Assembly (NCBI GenBank): GCA_001897675.1
Contig: MKUE01000094.1
Location: 1 to 63,799, forward strand
Direction of reading: 5' to 3'
Source of the DNA: Thiobacillus sp. 65-1059
Lineage (GTDB): Bacteria; Pseudomonadota; Gammaproteobacteria; Burkholderiales; Thiobacillaceae
DNA length: 63,799 nt
Part shown: positions 54,547-62,975 of the stretch, in pieces
Layout: the number at the start of each line of letters is the position of its first letter
Position numbering within the stretch: the first letter of the stretch is position 1
Program-made: the position numbers and the translations under genes
Notes under the pieces: generated by a model
Seen by the model: only the letters and a program-made list of their open reading frames with translations
The model's database searches: none
What the model was told of the DNA's origin: nothing

Positions 54547-56463
54547 GTGAGATTTTTACGCAGCCTGTTCGAGCGCCCGTCGCCGGCCAGCATCCGCAGC
54601 CGGCTGCTGGTCATTGCGCTGCTGCCCGCCCTGCTGGCCGAATTCGGGATGGTGGTGCACTTCACCACCGAAGCCCTCGCCACCGCCGAACACGCCCTCC
54701 ATACCCGCGCCGCCGACGCGGCCCGCCACCTGGCCGACGCCCTGCCCGATGCGCTGGCAAGCGGAGACGCGGCGCGGGTGCATAGCCTGCTCCAAATCGA
54801 GGCCGCCAACAGCCAGCTGTCCTTTGCCAGGGTCGCCGACGCACACGGCAATCCCATCGCCAGCACCGGCGTCCCCCTGCGCACAGCCCGCCCGGATGAG
54901 CATCACCGGCAACACGCCGCGATTCGCTTGCCCGCCGCCGACTTGTCCGGCGGCGCCCCGGCTGCCGCCCGCGCCTCGCCCGCTGGCGGCCTGCTGGGGC
55001 GGGTTGAAGTAGGCGTATCGCTCGGCCAGATCAGTGCCTTCAGGCGCGATTCGCTGATCCATGCCGCACTGTTGATGCTGGCGGCACTGGCGCTCACCGG
55101 CGCGCTGGCGTGGCGGCTGTCCAGCCGGCTGGCCGGGCAGCTGCGGCATGTCGGGCATGTGGTGGAGCGGCTGGCGTGCGGCGACCTCACGGTGCGCACG
55201 CAGCTGCCGCCGCAAGGCGAGGTCGGCATGCTGGCCGCCGGGATCGACAACATGGCCGAAGCCTTGCAGGCGCACCGCGGCGAACTGGAAAAACGCATCC
55301 ACGAGGCCACCGCCGATCTCGCCACAAGAAAGGAGATGGCCGAGCGCGCCAACCAGGCCAAATCGCGTTTCTTCGCCGCCGCCAGCCACGACCTGCGGCA
55401 GCCGCTGCACGCGCTGTCGCTGTTTGTCGCGGCATTGAAAATGCGCAACCAGCCGCCGGAAGCGCAAACCCTCATCGACAACATTGCAGCGTCCACCGCG
55501 GCGATGGAACTGCTGTTCAATGCGCTGCTGGACATTTCGCGGCTGGACGCCGGTGCCATCGAAGCGCACCCGGTGCATTTCCCGCTGCAGAAAATGCTGC
55601 TCGACCTCAACCATCAGTTCAGCGCGGTGGCGGCGGAAAAGCAGCTGCACCTGCGTTTCCGCCCGTGCGGCGCCACCCTCTACAGCGACCCGCTGCTGAT
55701 CGAGCGCATACTGGCCAATCTGATCGCCAACGCCATCCGCTACACCGACGACGGCGGCATCCTGATAGGCTGCCGGCGCCGCGGCCGCATGGTGCGCATC
55801 AGCGTGGTCGACACCGGCCGCGGCATACCGCCCGAGCAGCAGGAAAGCGTGTTCCACGAATTCGTGCAGCTGCACAATCCGGCACGCGACCGCAGCAAAG
55901 GGCTGGGGCTCGGGCTCGCCATCGTGTCGCGCCTGGGACGGCTGCTGGGGCACCGGGTGGAGCTGCGCTCGCGCCCCGGCCACGGCTCGACGTTCAGCCT
56001 CGACGTGCCGTGCGGCGATGCCCGCTTGATCCAGCCGCCCGCCGCCGCCGGCGTTCCCGGGCAAATCCCCGCCGATGCGCTGGTGCTGCTGGTGGACGAC
56101 GAAAGCGCGATCCTGCGCGGCATGGCCGAACTGTTCGACAACTGGAATATCGATCTGGTCACCGCCCACAGCGCCGCCGAAGCGGTGCAATGGCTCGACA
56201 GCATCGGCCGCGTGCCCGACGTGATCGTGTCGGACTACCGCCTGCCCGACGACACCGACGGCATCGAGGTCATCGCCCGCCTGCGGCAAAAATTCGGCCG
56301 CGACATCCCGGCCATCCTGGTCACCGGCGATACCGCGCCCGACACCATCCTGCGCATCGGCCGCGCCGGATTTCCGCTGCTGCACAAGCCGCTGCGCCCG
56401 GCCAAACTGCGTGCCCTGCTCACCCACCTGATCCAGCAGGCGCGCCCTGCGGCTGTGGGATAA
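54547..56463 (+). CDS. Hybrid sensor histidine kinase
   Basis: A 638-residue membrane kinase starting at GTG 54547. Membrane helices ~20-40 (LLVIALLPALLAEFGMVVHF) and ~174-192 flank a periplasmic sensor; then HAMP, a dimerisation domain with phospho-His in AASHDLRQPLHALSLF (~281), an ATPase domain (NLIANAIRYTDDGG, DTGRGIPP, GLGLGLAIV) and a C-terminal receiver (ALVLLVDDES; DVIVSDYRLPDD, Asp ~561). This layout with HDLRQPLHALSLF is common in kinases paired with LuxR-type regulators. The longer open frame to 54457 overlaps the regulator gene and is rejected. Confidence 0.93.
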   Translation: MRFLRSLFERPSPASIRSRLLVIALLPALLAEFGMVVHFTTEALATAEHALHTRAADAARHLADALPDALASGDAARVHSLLQIEAANSQLSFARVADAHGNPIASTGVPLRTARPDEHHRQHAAIRLPAADLSGGAPAAARASPAGGLLGRVEVGVSLGQISAFRRDSLIHAALLMLAALALTGALAWRLSSRLAGQLRHVGHVVERLACGDLTVRTQLPPQGEVGMLAAGIDNMAEALQAHRGELEKRIHEATADLATRKEMAERANQAKSRFFAAASHDLRQPLHALSLFVAALKMRNQPPEAQTLIDNIAASTAAMELLFNALLDISRLDAGAIEAHPVHFPLQKMLLDLNHQFSAVAAEKQLHLRFRPCGATLYSDPLLIERILANLIANAIRYTDDGGILIGCRRRGRMVRISVVDTGRGIPPEQQESVFHEFVQLHNPARDRSKGLGLGLAIVSRLGRLLGHRVELRSRPGHGSTFSLDVPCGDARLIQPPAAAGVPGQIPADALVLLVDDESAILRGMAELFDNWNIDLVTAHSAAEAVQWLDSIGRVPDVIVSDYRLPDDTDGIEVIARLRQKFGRDIPAILVTGDTAPDTILRIGRAGFPLLHKPLRPAKLRALLTHLIQQARPAAVG

Positions 56464-56503
56464 TTCGCCGCGCCCCCCTCTCGAAACTCGCCTTATTAAT
56501 ACT

Positions 56504-57904
56504 ATGCACCTGCACATTCTCGGCATCTGCGGCACCTTCATGGGCGGCATCGCCGCCATCGCGCGTGCAGCCGGCCACACCGTCACCGGCTGCGACGCCA
56601 ACGTCTACCCGCCGATGTCCGACCAGTTGCGCGCCCTCGGCATCGACCTCATCGAAGGCTACGACGCCGAACAGGCCGACCTCAAGGCCGACGTTTTCGT
56701 CGTCGGCAACGTCGTCACCCGCGGCAATCCGCTGCTGGAGGCCATCCTCGAACGCGGCCTGCCCTACACCTCCGGCCCGCAGTGGCTGGCCGACAACGTG
56801 CTGAAGGACAAATGGGTGCTGGCGGTGGCGGGCACCCACGGCAAGACCACCACCGCCGCGATGCTGGCGTGGATCCTCGACGACGCGCGCATGCGCCCGG
56901 GCTTTCTGATCGGCGGCATTCCGCAGAATTTCGGCGTCTCCGCGCGGCTGACCGACAGCCCCTTCTTCGTCATCGAGGCCGACGAATACGACACCGCCTT
57001 CTTCGACAAGCGCTCCAAGTTCATCCACTACCGTCCGCGCAGCGTCATCCTCAACAACCTCGAGTACGACCACGCCGACATCTTCCCCGATCTCGCCGCC
57101 ATCGAAACCCAGTTCCACCATCTGGTGCGCACCGTGCCCGGCAACGGCCTCATCGTCGCCAACGGCCGCGAAGCGAGCCTCGAACGCGTGTTCGAGCGCG
57201 GTCTGTGGACCCCGGTGGAACGCTTCGGCAGCAGCGGCGGCTGGACCGCCGGCGAGGCCGACGCCCAGGGCGGCTTCGACGTATTCTTCAACAGCGCCCG
57301 GCAGGGCCGGGTGAACTGGGACCTGCTGGGCGAGCACAACCGCATGAACGCGCTCGCCGCGATCGCCGCCGCGCGCCATGCCGGCGTGCCCGCCGCCGCC
57401 GCGATCGACGCCTTGAGCCGCTTCGAGAACGTCAAGCGCCGCATGGAAATCCGCGGCGCGGTCCACGGCATCACCGTCTACGACGATTTCGCCCACCATC
57501 CCACCGCCATCGCCACCACCATCGAAGGTCTGCGCCGCAAGGTCGGCCACGCACGCATCCTCGCCGTGCTGGAGCCGCGCTCCAACACCATGAAACTCGG
57601 CGTGATGAAAGCGCAACTGCCCGCCAGCCTCAGCGACGCCGACCAGGTCTATTGCTACGGCGCCACCCTCGGCTGGGACGCCGCCGAAGTGCTGGCCCCG
57701 CTGGGGGCCAAGGCACGCGTGTTCGACAACCTGGACAAACTCGTCAGCCAGCTGCTGGAAGACACCCGCCCCGGCGACCACGTGCTGATGATGAGCAACG
57801 GTGGCTTCGGCGGCATCCACGCCAAGCTGCTGGACACGCTGCGTCAGCACTATCACGAGGACATCGTGCTGACGCCGATGCATCGGTATGGGGGGTATGC
57901 GTAA
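56504..57904 (+). CDS. mpl: Murein-peptide ligase Mpl
   Basis: Attaches recycled L-Ala-D-Glu-meso-DAP to UDP-MurNAc in peptidoglycan recycling. The 466-residue Mur ligase starts MHLHILGICGTFMGGIAAIA, has the ATP loop VAGTHGKTTTAAML (~107-120), EADEYDTAFFDKRSKF (the Mpl signature), LNNLEYDHADIF and GEHNRMNALAAIAAARHAG, with a C-terminal YDDFAHHPTAI. The frame is complete. The start is supported by the family N-terminus; upstream TTAATAC lies too close to be a standard -10. Confidence 0.96.
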   Translation: MHLHILGICGTFMGGIAAIARAAGHTVTGCDANVYPPMSDQLRALGIDLIEGYDAEQADLKADVFVVGNVVTRGNPLLEAILERGLPYTSGPQWLADNVLKDKWVLAVAGTHGKTTTAAMLAWILDDARMRPGFLIGGIPQNFGVSARLTDSPFFVIEADEYDTAFFDKRSKFIHYRPRSVILNNLEYDHADIFPDLAAIETQFHHLVRTVPGNGLIVANGREASLERVFERGLWTPVERFGSSGGWTAGEADAQGGFDVFFNSARQGRVNWDLLGEHNRMNALAAIAAARHAGVPAAAAIDALSRFENVKRRMEIRGAVHGITVYDDFAHHPTAIATTIEGLRRKVGHARILAVLEPRSNTMKLGVMKAQLPASLSDADQVYCYGATLGWDAAEVLAPLGAKARVFDNLDKLVSQLLEDTRPGDHVLMMSNGGFGGIHAKLLDTLRQHYHEDIVLTPMHRYGGYA

Positions 57905-58020
57905 GGGGGAGTGAATTCGCCTTCATTGCGAGTACCCGAAGGGCATAAAATCCGCGAAGCAATGCAGTTCGTGGATTGGCGCGAAGCACGACTGAGTAGT
58001 AAGTGTTTCGCGAAACTGCT

Positions 58021-58272
58021 GGCCGTTGGCCGAGGGTAGCCCGGCAGCTAGTCACTTTTCTTGTCTCGCCAAGAAAAGTAACCAAAAGAAGGCGACCCCG
58101 ACATCCCCGAAACCCCGAAGATCAAGCGCGCCGGGCGGGCGGCAAAGAACTCGCCCCGCTTTTGCTGGGTTGATTTGATTTTGTGAGCGGGGCTCAAACA
58201 CCTTTGCCGCTGATCCGCCCGCCACGCTTGATCTTCGGCGGGACTGTGAGGGGAGGAAAGTCAAAATCAGGC
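58021..58272 (+). repeat. Left ~250-bp inverted-repeat arm flanking a low-GC gene
   Basis: Aligns end to end with the reverse complement of 58923-59178. It contains a small hairpin ACTTTTCTT-GTCTCGCC-AAGAAAAGT near 58053-58079 and then CCAAAAGAAGGCGACCCCGA. A long inner stem follows, where CCGAAGATCAAGCG (~58115-58128) pairs with CGCTTGATCTTCGG (~58225-58238). The gap from mpl (57905-58020) holds another short REP-like pair (ATTGC near 57925, GCAAT near 57959) and no gene. Confidence 0.82.
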
Positions 58273-58317
58273 AGCTGATAACTGTACGGTTCCACCCAAC
58301 ATAAACAGGAGAAAAGT

Positions 58318-58851
58318 GTGGGTTGTGAGGACGTAGATTGGCAAGCGATCACAGGAATATCAAGCACAGTCATTGCATTGTGTGCCTTAGTATTTTCGCT
58401 TTGGCAGGGAGCCCAAACGAAAAAGCACAACAGGCTTTCCGTCAGACCGCATCTCACGACATGGATACACCGCAATTCGGATAAAGGGTTCTACACGGTG
58501 GAGCTGATAAACAACGGCATCGGACCCGCGGTTATAGAAGATTTCGTGTTAAAGGTCGATGGAAAGAAAATCTCGGGTGATGGAACTGAACCGATAGAGA
58601 AGGCGTTGAAAATCCTCTTCCCGAATCTCTCGTATCATTCAAATCACTCTTACCTAGCAACGAACTACTCGATGGCTCCAAAAGAGCGATGTGTGGTTGT
58701 CTCAGTACAGTTTTTTGGACCACAACTTCCATCACCAGAGTCCGTTGAGCATGCCCTCAACAGAGGTGATCTAGAAATATCTTACAAATCCTTCTACGAG
58801 GAGAGCTTTCGTTATTCCTCGCAAGAGAAAACTTCCAACAAGTACGCATAG
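58318..58851 (+). CDS. Low-GC membrane-anchored protein of unknown function
   Basis: A 177-residue protein starting at GTG 58318 with AGGAG six bases upstream. It has one membrane segment, GISSTVIALCALVFSLWQGA (~13-32), then KKHNRLSVRPHLTTW and a soluble domain with several beta strands (YTVELINNGIGPAVIEDFVLKV-like pattern), three Tyr/Phe-rich stretches near the end and no catalytic motif I can name. Codon use is AT-rich, unlike every neighbour, and the gene lies wholly between two inverted-repeat arms, so recent transfer is likely. Proteins with this IALxALxFSxWQG...HNRLSVRPHL opening are frequent on accessory DNA, from memory. Function unknown. Confidence 0.82.
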   Translation: MGCEDVDWQAITGISSTVIALCALVFSLWQGAQTKKHNRLSVRPHLTTWIHRNSDKGFYTVELINNGIGPAVIEDFVLKVDGKKISGDGTEPIEKALKILFPNLSYHSNHSYLATNYSMAPKERCVVVSVQFFGPQLPSPESVEHALNRGDLEISYKSFYEESFRYSSQEKTSNKYA

Positions 58852-58922
58852 ATCGTGTGACAAAGGGTTTTCACTAAACCCGCGTCGCATCACAAGCACG
58901 CAAACCATCCAGTCATCACCGC

Positions 58923-59178
58923 CCTGATTTTGACTTCCCTCCCCTCACAGCCCCGCCGGAAATCGGGCCTGCCGGGCGGATCAGCGGCGAAGGTGTTTGA
59001 GTCCCGCCCACAAAAACCAAATTAAAAACGGCAAGGCGGGGCAAGTTCTTCGCCGCCCGTCCGGCAGGTTCTATTTCCGGGAATTCGGGGATGTCGGGGT
59101 CGCCTTCTTTTGGTTACTTTCTTTGGCGAGACAAAGAAAGTAACTTGCCGCCGGGCAACCCCCAGCCAACGGTCAGCG
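58923..59178 (-). repeat. Right ~250-bp inverted-repeat arm flanking a low-GC gene
   Basis: Reverse complement of the left arm, roughly three-quarters identical over its whole length. Its hairpin is TTACTTTCTTTG-GCGAGA-CAAAGAAAGTAA (59114-59143). Its inner stem has different bases from the left arm but pairs equally well: CCGGAAATCGGGCCTGCCGG (~58956-58975) with CCGGCAGGTTCTATTTCCGG (~59061-59080). From 59179 to 59403 there is no gene; a CTTCGACAG ... CAGGCTCAGGGCGAACGG pair (59215-59277) resembles a split copy of a common proteobacterial dispersed repeat. Confidence 0.82.
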
Positions 59179-59390
59179 GTCCCCCAAACATCTCCACCAC
59201 AACGGCCACGCCCTTCGACAGCACCCGCAAGAGGTACGCCGGTGGGCGCCCCTTCCGCAGGCTCAGGGCGAACGGCGCGGAGGACGGCACGCTTCTGCAG
59301 TCGTTCTCTGTGCGTGCAGACCGGATTGCCTCGTCGCCGCGCGCCCCAATGACCGCGCAATCCCGATTTCTGGAATCCCCCCCACCCCGG

Positions 59391-59404
59391 TAAAATCCCG
59401 GCGA
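59391..59404 (+). promoter_or_regulatory. -10 hexamer placed for a leaderless transcript of the esterase gene
   Basis: TAAAAT (59391-59396) ends seven bases before the ATG at 59404. No Shine-Dalgarno sequence lies between them. A weak TTCTGG at 59368-59373 has 17-base spacing as a -35 candidate. Confidence 0.5.
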
Positions 59405-59958
59405 TGATCGTCTATCTCCACGGATTCAACTCCTCCCCCGCGTCCGGCAAGGCCCGCCAGCTCGGCGAGCACATGGCGGCTATCGGCCGCACGGCGGACT
59501 ACTATTGCCCGGCACTGCCCAACAGCCCGCGCGAAGCCATCGCACACATCGAAGCCGGCCTGGCCCGGCATAAAGGGCCCATCACCCTGGTCGGCAGTTC
59601 GCTGGGCGGCTTCTACGCCACCCATCTCGCCGAGAAGCACGGCTGCAAGGCGGTGCTGGTGAACCCGGCGGTGCATGCGCACATCCTGATGCGCGGCGCG
59701 CTCGGCACCCAGACCAACTGGCACAGCGGCGAGAAGTGGCAGTTCACCGCGGCGCATCTGGCCGAACTCGCTGCCCTCGACGTGCCTGCGATCACCCGCC
59801 CCGAGCGCTACCTGCTGCTGGTGCAGAGCGGCGACGAGGTCATCGACTACCGCGACGCCGTCGCCTATTACGCGGGCGCCAGGCAGATCATCGAGGACGG
59901 CGGTGACCACGGCTTTTCCGGCTTCGAGCGCCACTTCCAAACCATTCTGGATTTCTGA
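59404..59958 (+). CDS. YqiA/YcfP-like alpha/beta hydrolase
   Basis: A 184-residue esterase-type protein. It opens MIVYLHGFNSSPASGKARQL, has the nucleophile elbow LVGSSLGGFYATHL (Ser ~66), LLVQSGDEVIDYRDAV with the likely acid, and GGDHGFSGFERH with the likely His, completing a Ser-Asp-His triad. The substrate is unknown; E. coli YqiA acts on short acyl esters. It is followed after six bases by an RNB ribonuclease, probably co-transcribed. Confidence 0.92.
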   Translation: MIVYLHGFNSSPASGKARQLGEHMAAIGRTADYYCPALPNSPREAIAHIEAGLARHKGPITLVGSSLGGFYATHLAEKHGCKAVLVNPAVHAHILMRGALGTQTNWHSGEKWQFTAAHLAELAALDVPAITRPERYLLLVQSGDEVIDYRDAVAYYAGARQIIEDGGDHGFSGFERHFQTILDF

Positions 59959-59964
59959 TTCTTC

Positions 59965-61833
59965 ATGTACCTCATTTTTGAAGAGGACGGCCATTTCAAG
60001 GCCGGCTCCATCCTGTCCGAAACCGACGCCACGGCACAGGTGGAAACCGCATCCGGCAAGCGCAGCAAGATCAAGGCAGCCAACATCCTGTTGCGCTTTG
60101 CCGCGCCTGCCCCGGCCGAGGTGATGGGCGAAGCCGAGACGCTGAGCGGCGACCTCGACGCCGACTTCCTGTGGGAGGCGGCCGGCAGCGACGAATTCGG
60201 CTTCGAACAGCTGGCGCAGGAGTATTACGGCCACGCGCCGCGGCCGGCGGAAGCGGTGGCGCTGCTGCAAAAGCTGCACGCCTCGCCGATCCACTTCCAC
60301 AAGAAGGGCCGCGGCCGCTACCGCCCGGCGCCGGCCGAGACGCTGGCGGCGGCCAAGGCCGGGCTGGAGAAGAAACGGCTGGCGGCGGAAAGGCAAGCGC
60401 ATCTGGCGGCGGAGCTGGCGGCCTTCCGGCTGCCGCCCGAATACGTCTCGCTGATCCCGCGCATCCTCATCGCGCCGGACAAGAACACGCTGGAATACAA
60501 GGCGCTGGAAGACGCGGCGGCGGCGGCGGGATTGTCGCAGCTGCGGCTGATCGAGCGCTGCGGCGCGATCCCGTCGACGCTCGACTTCCACCTGGCGAGC
60601 TTCCTGCTGGAATACTTTCCGCGCGGCACCGGCTTCGCGCCGGTGGCCGACCCCATCGACCCGCCTGAACTCCCACGCAGCCACGTGCGCGCGTTCTCGA
60701 TGGACGACGAGGCGACCACCGAGATCGACGACGCGTTGTCGGTGGAGTGGCGCGGCGACGGCAGTGTCCGCGTCGGCATCCACATCGCCGCGCCGGCGCT
60801 CGGCATCGCGCCCGGCTCGGAACTCGACCGGGTGGCGCGCGAACGGCTGTCGACCGTGTATTACCCCGGCGACAAGATCACCATGCTGCCGGAGGCGCTG
60901 ATCCAGCATTACACGCTGGGCGAGGCGCACGACTGCCCGGCGCTGTCGCTTTACGTCGACGTGGCGCCCGACCTGCGCGTGCTCGGCACCGAAACCCGGG
61001 TGGAAATGGTGCACATCGCCGACAACCTGCGCCATGAGACGCTCGAAGTTCAATTCAACGCCGACACCCTCGGCGACCCGGCGGGCGCGGATTATCCCTA
61101 CCGCCGCGAACTGGCCTGGCTGTGGGATTTCGCCGCCGTGCTGGAAGCCGGGCGCGGCAAGACCGACGCGGCCGACCGTGTCGATTACAGTTTCAAGCTC
61201 GACGGCGAACGCATCGACATCGTGCCGCGCAAGCGCGGCAGCCCGATCGACAAGGTGGTGTCGGAGTTGATGATTTTTGCCAATACGCACTGGGGCGGCT
61301 GGCTGGCGGAAAAGCGGGTGCCCGGCATTTACCGCGCGCAGGCGAACGGCAAGACGCGCATGACGACCGCGCCCGACCCGCATCAGGGCCTGGGCGTCGA
61401 CCAGTACGCGTGGTCGACCTCGCCGCTGCGGCGCTACGTCGATCTGGTCAACCAGCGCCAGCTGATTGCGCTGGCGCAGCAGAGCGACCCGGTGTACCCG
61501 CCGCGCAGCGAGCAGCTGTTTTCGGTGGTGCGCGAATTCGAGCTGGCCTACGACGCCTACAACGACTTCCAGCGCCGCCTGGAACGCTACTGGATGCTGC
61601 GCTGGCTGCTCCAGGAAAACGTGAGCGAGGTGACCGCCTGCGTGATCCGCGAGGACCTGGTGCGCTTCGACAACTTGCCGATGGTGACGCGCGCGCCGTC
61701 GGTGGCCGGCATCGCGCCGGGATCGAAAGTGCGGCTGGCGATTTCGGACATCGATCTGCTCGACATCAGCTTTCACGCCGAGTATCGGGAGACCCTGGAT
61801 ACGCCGCCTGACAGCGGCGCCGCCCTTCCGTAG
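59965..61833 (+). CDS. RNB-domain exoribonuclease (RNase II-like)
   Basis: A 622-residue 3'-5' RNA exonuclease. The catalytic RNB domain contains FSMDDEATTEIDDALSVE (~244-261) with the metal-binding aspartates, then YYPGDKITMLPEAL and STSPLRRYVDLVNQRQL near the RNA-binding end. An N-terminal region (~1-60) resembles a small beta-barrel (LIFEEDGHFKAGSIL) with no canonical cold-shock motifs, and a short S1-like tail ends the protein. It is shorter than RNase R and closer to the RNase II-like proteins of betaproteobacteria. First-choice ATG 59965. Confidence 0.93.
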   Translation: MYLIFEEDGHFKAGSILSETDATAQVETASGKRSKIKAANILLRFAAPAPAEVMGEAETLSGDLDADFLWEAAGSDEFGFEQLAQEYYGHAPRPAEAVALLQKLHASPIHFHKKGRGRYRPAPAETLAAAKAGLEKKRLAAERQAHLAAELAAFRLPPEYVSLIPRILIAPDKNTLEYKALEDAAAAAGLSQLRLIERCGAIPSTLDFHLASFLLEYFPRGTGFAPVADPIDPPELPRSHVRAFSMDDEATTEIDDALSVEWRGDGSVRVGIHIAAPALGIAPGSELDRVARERLSTVYYPGDKITMLPEALIQHYTLGEAHDCPALSLYVDVAPDLRVLGTETRVEMVHIADNLRHETLEVQFNADTLGDPAGADYPYRRELAWLWDFAAVLEAGRGKTDAADRVDYSFKLDGERIDIVPRKRGSPIDKVVSELMIFANTHWGGWLAEKRVPGIYRAQANGKTRMTTAPDPHQGLGVDQYAWSTSPLRRYVDLVNQRQLIALAQQSDPVYPPRSEQLFSVVREFELAYDAYNDFQRRLERYWMLRWLLQENVSEVTACVIREDLVRFDNLPMVTRAPSVAGIAPGSKVRLAISDIDLLDISFHAEYRETLDTPPDSGAALP

Positions 61834-61862
61834 AATCGGATTTCCCCTCATTTTCCGTTTGC

Positions 61863-62756
61863 ATGGTGTCCGCCGCTCCGCCTCCCTCTCTCGCCAAGCC
61901 CTCCAGACAAGGCACGCGCATGGCGCTTGCCATGCTGGCTTCGGCGGCGCTGCATGGCATGCTGCTGTCGACCCAGATCGTGCACATCAATCCGCGCCTG
62001 TTCGAGGACACCAGCGTGCCGATGGAGGTGGTGCTGGTCAACGCCAGAAGCGCGGAATCGCCGCTCAACCCCGACGCGCTGGCGCAAGTGAGCCTGGCGG
62101 GCGGCGGCAACACCGACGAGGACCGGCGGCTGAAAAGCCCGCTGCCCGCCAGCAGCGAAACCCGGATCGGCAGCGAAGAAAGGATGCTGCAGGCGCGCGT
62201 GGCCGAACTGGAGCAGCAGGCGAGAACCCTGTTGAGCCAGCTGCAGCCCGACGCCCAGCTGCAAGAGCCGCCCGCGGCGGCGCCGCCCGCCCCGGTTCAG
62301 CCCGTCATCGACAGCAGCCAGCTCAACCAGCAGGCACGGGAAATGGCGCAGCTGCAGGCGCGCATTTCGCAGCAGTGGGACGATTACCAGAAACGTCCCA
62401 AGCGCGCCTTCGTCGGCGCCAACGTCAAGGAATACGCGTTTGCGCGCTATGTCGAGGACTGGGTCGCCAAGGTCGAGCGCATCGGCAACGTCAACTATCC
62501 CGAGGCCGCGCGCCGCCAGGGAATTTACGGCAGCCTCAAGCTCACCGTGTCGATCCACGCCGACGGCCGCATCGAAAAGATCGAAATCGATCGGCCATCC
62601 GGCTCCAAGATTCTCGATGCCGCCGCGGTCAGGATCGTCGAGCTCGCAGCGCCCTACGCCGCCTTCCCCGACGACATGCGCAGGAAAGCCGACATCCTGT
62701 CGATCACCCGCACCTGGACCTTCACCCGCTCGGATCAGCTCGTCGGCACCGACTGA
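61863..62756 (+). CDS. tonB: Energy transducer TonB
   Basis: A 297-residue inner-membrane protein that powers outer-membrane receptors with ExbB/ExbD. One helix near residues 22-40 (LAMLASAALHGMLLSTQIVH, His included), a linker with heptad repeats (LQARVAELEQQARTLLSQLQ) and a short Pro-rich piece (PPAAAPPAPVQPVI) instead of the long Pro-Lys arm of classical TonB. The C-terminal TonB domain (~205-295) includes YPEAARRQGIYGSLKLTVSI. No ExbB/ExbD or receptor lies beside it. Confidence 0.9.
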   Translation: MVSAAPPPSLAKPSRQGTRMALAMLASAALHGMLLSTQIVHINPRLFEDTSVPMEVVLVNARSAESPLNPDALAQVSLAGGGNTDEDRRLKSPLPASSETRIGSEERMLQARVAELEQQARTLLSQLQPDAQLQEPPAAAPPAPVQPVIDSSQLNQQAREMAQLQARISQQWDDYQKRPKRAFVGANVKEYAFARYVEDWVAKVERIGNVNYPEAARRQGIYGSLKLTVSIHADGRIEKIEIDRPSGSKILDAAAVRIVELAAPYAAFPDDMRRKADILSITRTWTFTRSDQLVGTD

Positions 62757-62903
62757 TTCCAGCGGCCGCAGCGCGGGCAGCGGCGGCATCTCCGCCCTGC
62801 GACCAGAAAACCCCACAGAAACCGGCTGCACGCCACCCGGCCTGCCCGAAGGGCGGGCCCGGACCGGGCTTCCGTTCGTCGTCCCGGCAGGGGATTTGCC
62901 GTC

Positions 62904-62919
62904 TTTATCACGTGATAAA
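62904..62919. promoter_or_regulatory. 16-bp palindrome upstream of fbp
   Basis: TTTATCACGTGATAAA is a perfect palindrome lying 56 bases before the fbp ATG at 62976, inside an AT-rich stretch (62901-62960) after GC-rich DNA. CTGGAGA about nine bases before the ATG is the ribosome site. The palindrome is a candidate operator for a dimeric regulator; the regulator is not identified. The rest of 62757-62975 has a GC-rich hairpin near 62847-62868 and no gene. Confidence 0.55.
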
Positions 62920-62975
62920 ATGTTTGATTGTCCTAATATTTCTATTTATTTATCCTCTTTCTGGAGATCCTCATC

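Noticed and set aside
58021-59178. Insertion sequence
   Set aside because: The enclosed protein has no DDE or HUH motif and no second frame codes for a transposase. The arms are far longer than IS ends, so it is listed as inverted repeats plus cargo.
59263-61851. 862-codon open frame on the minus strand
   Set aside because: Antisense to the esterase and RNB genes, both of which have clear family motifs; the shadow has an Arg/His/Ala bias typical of such frames.
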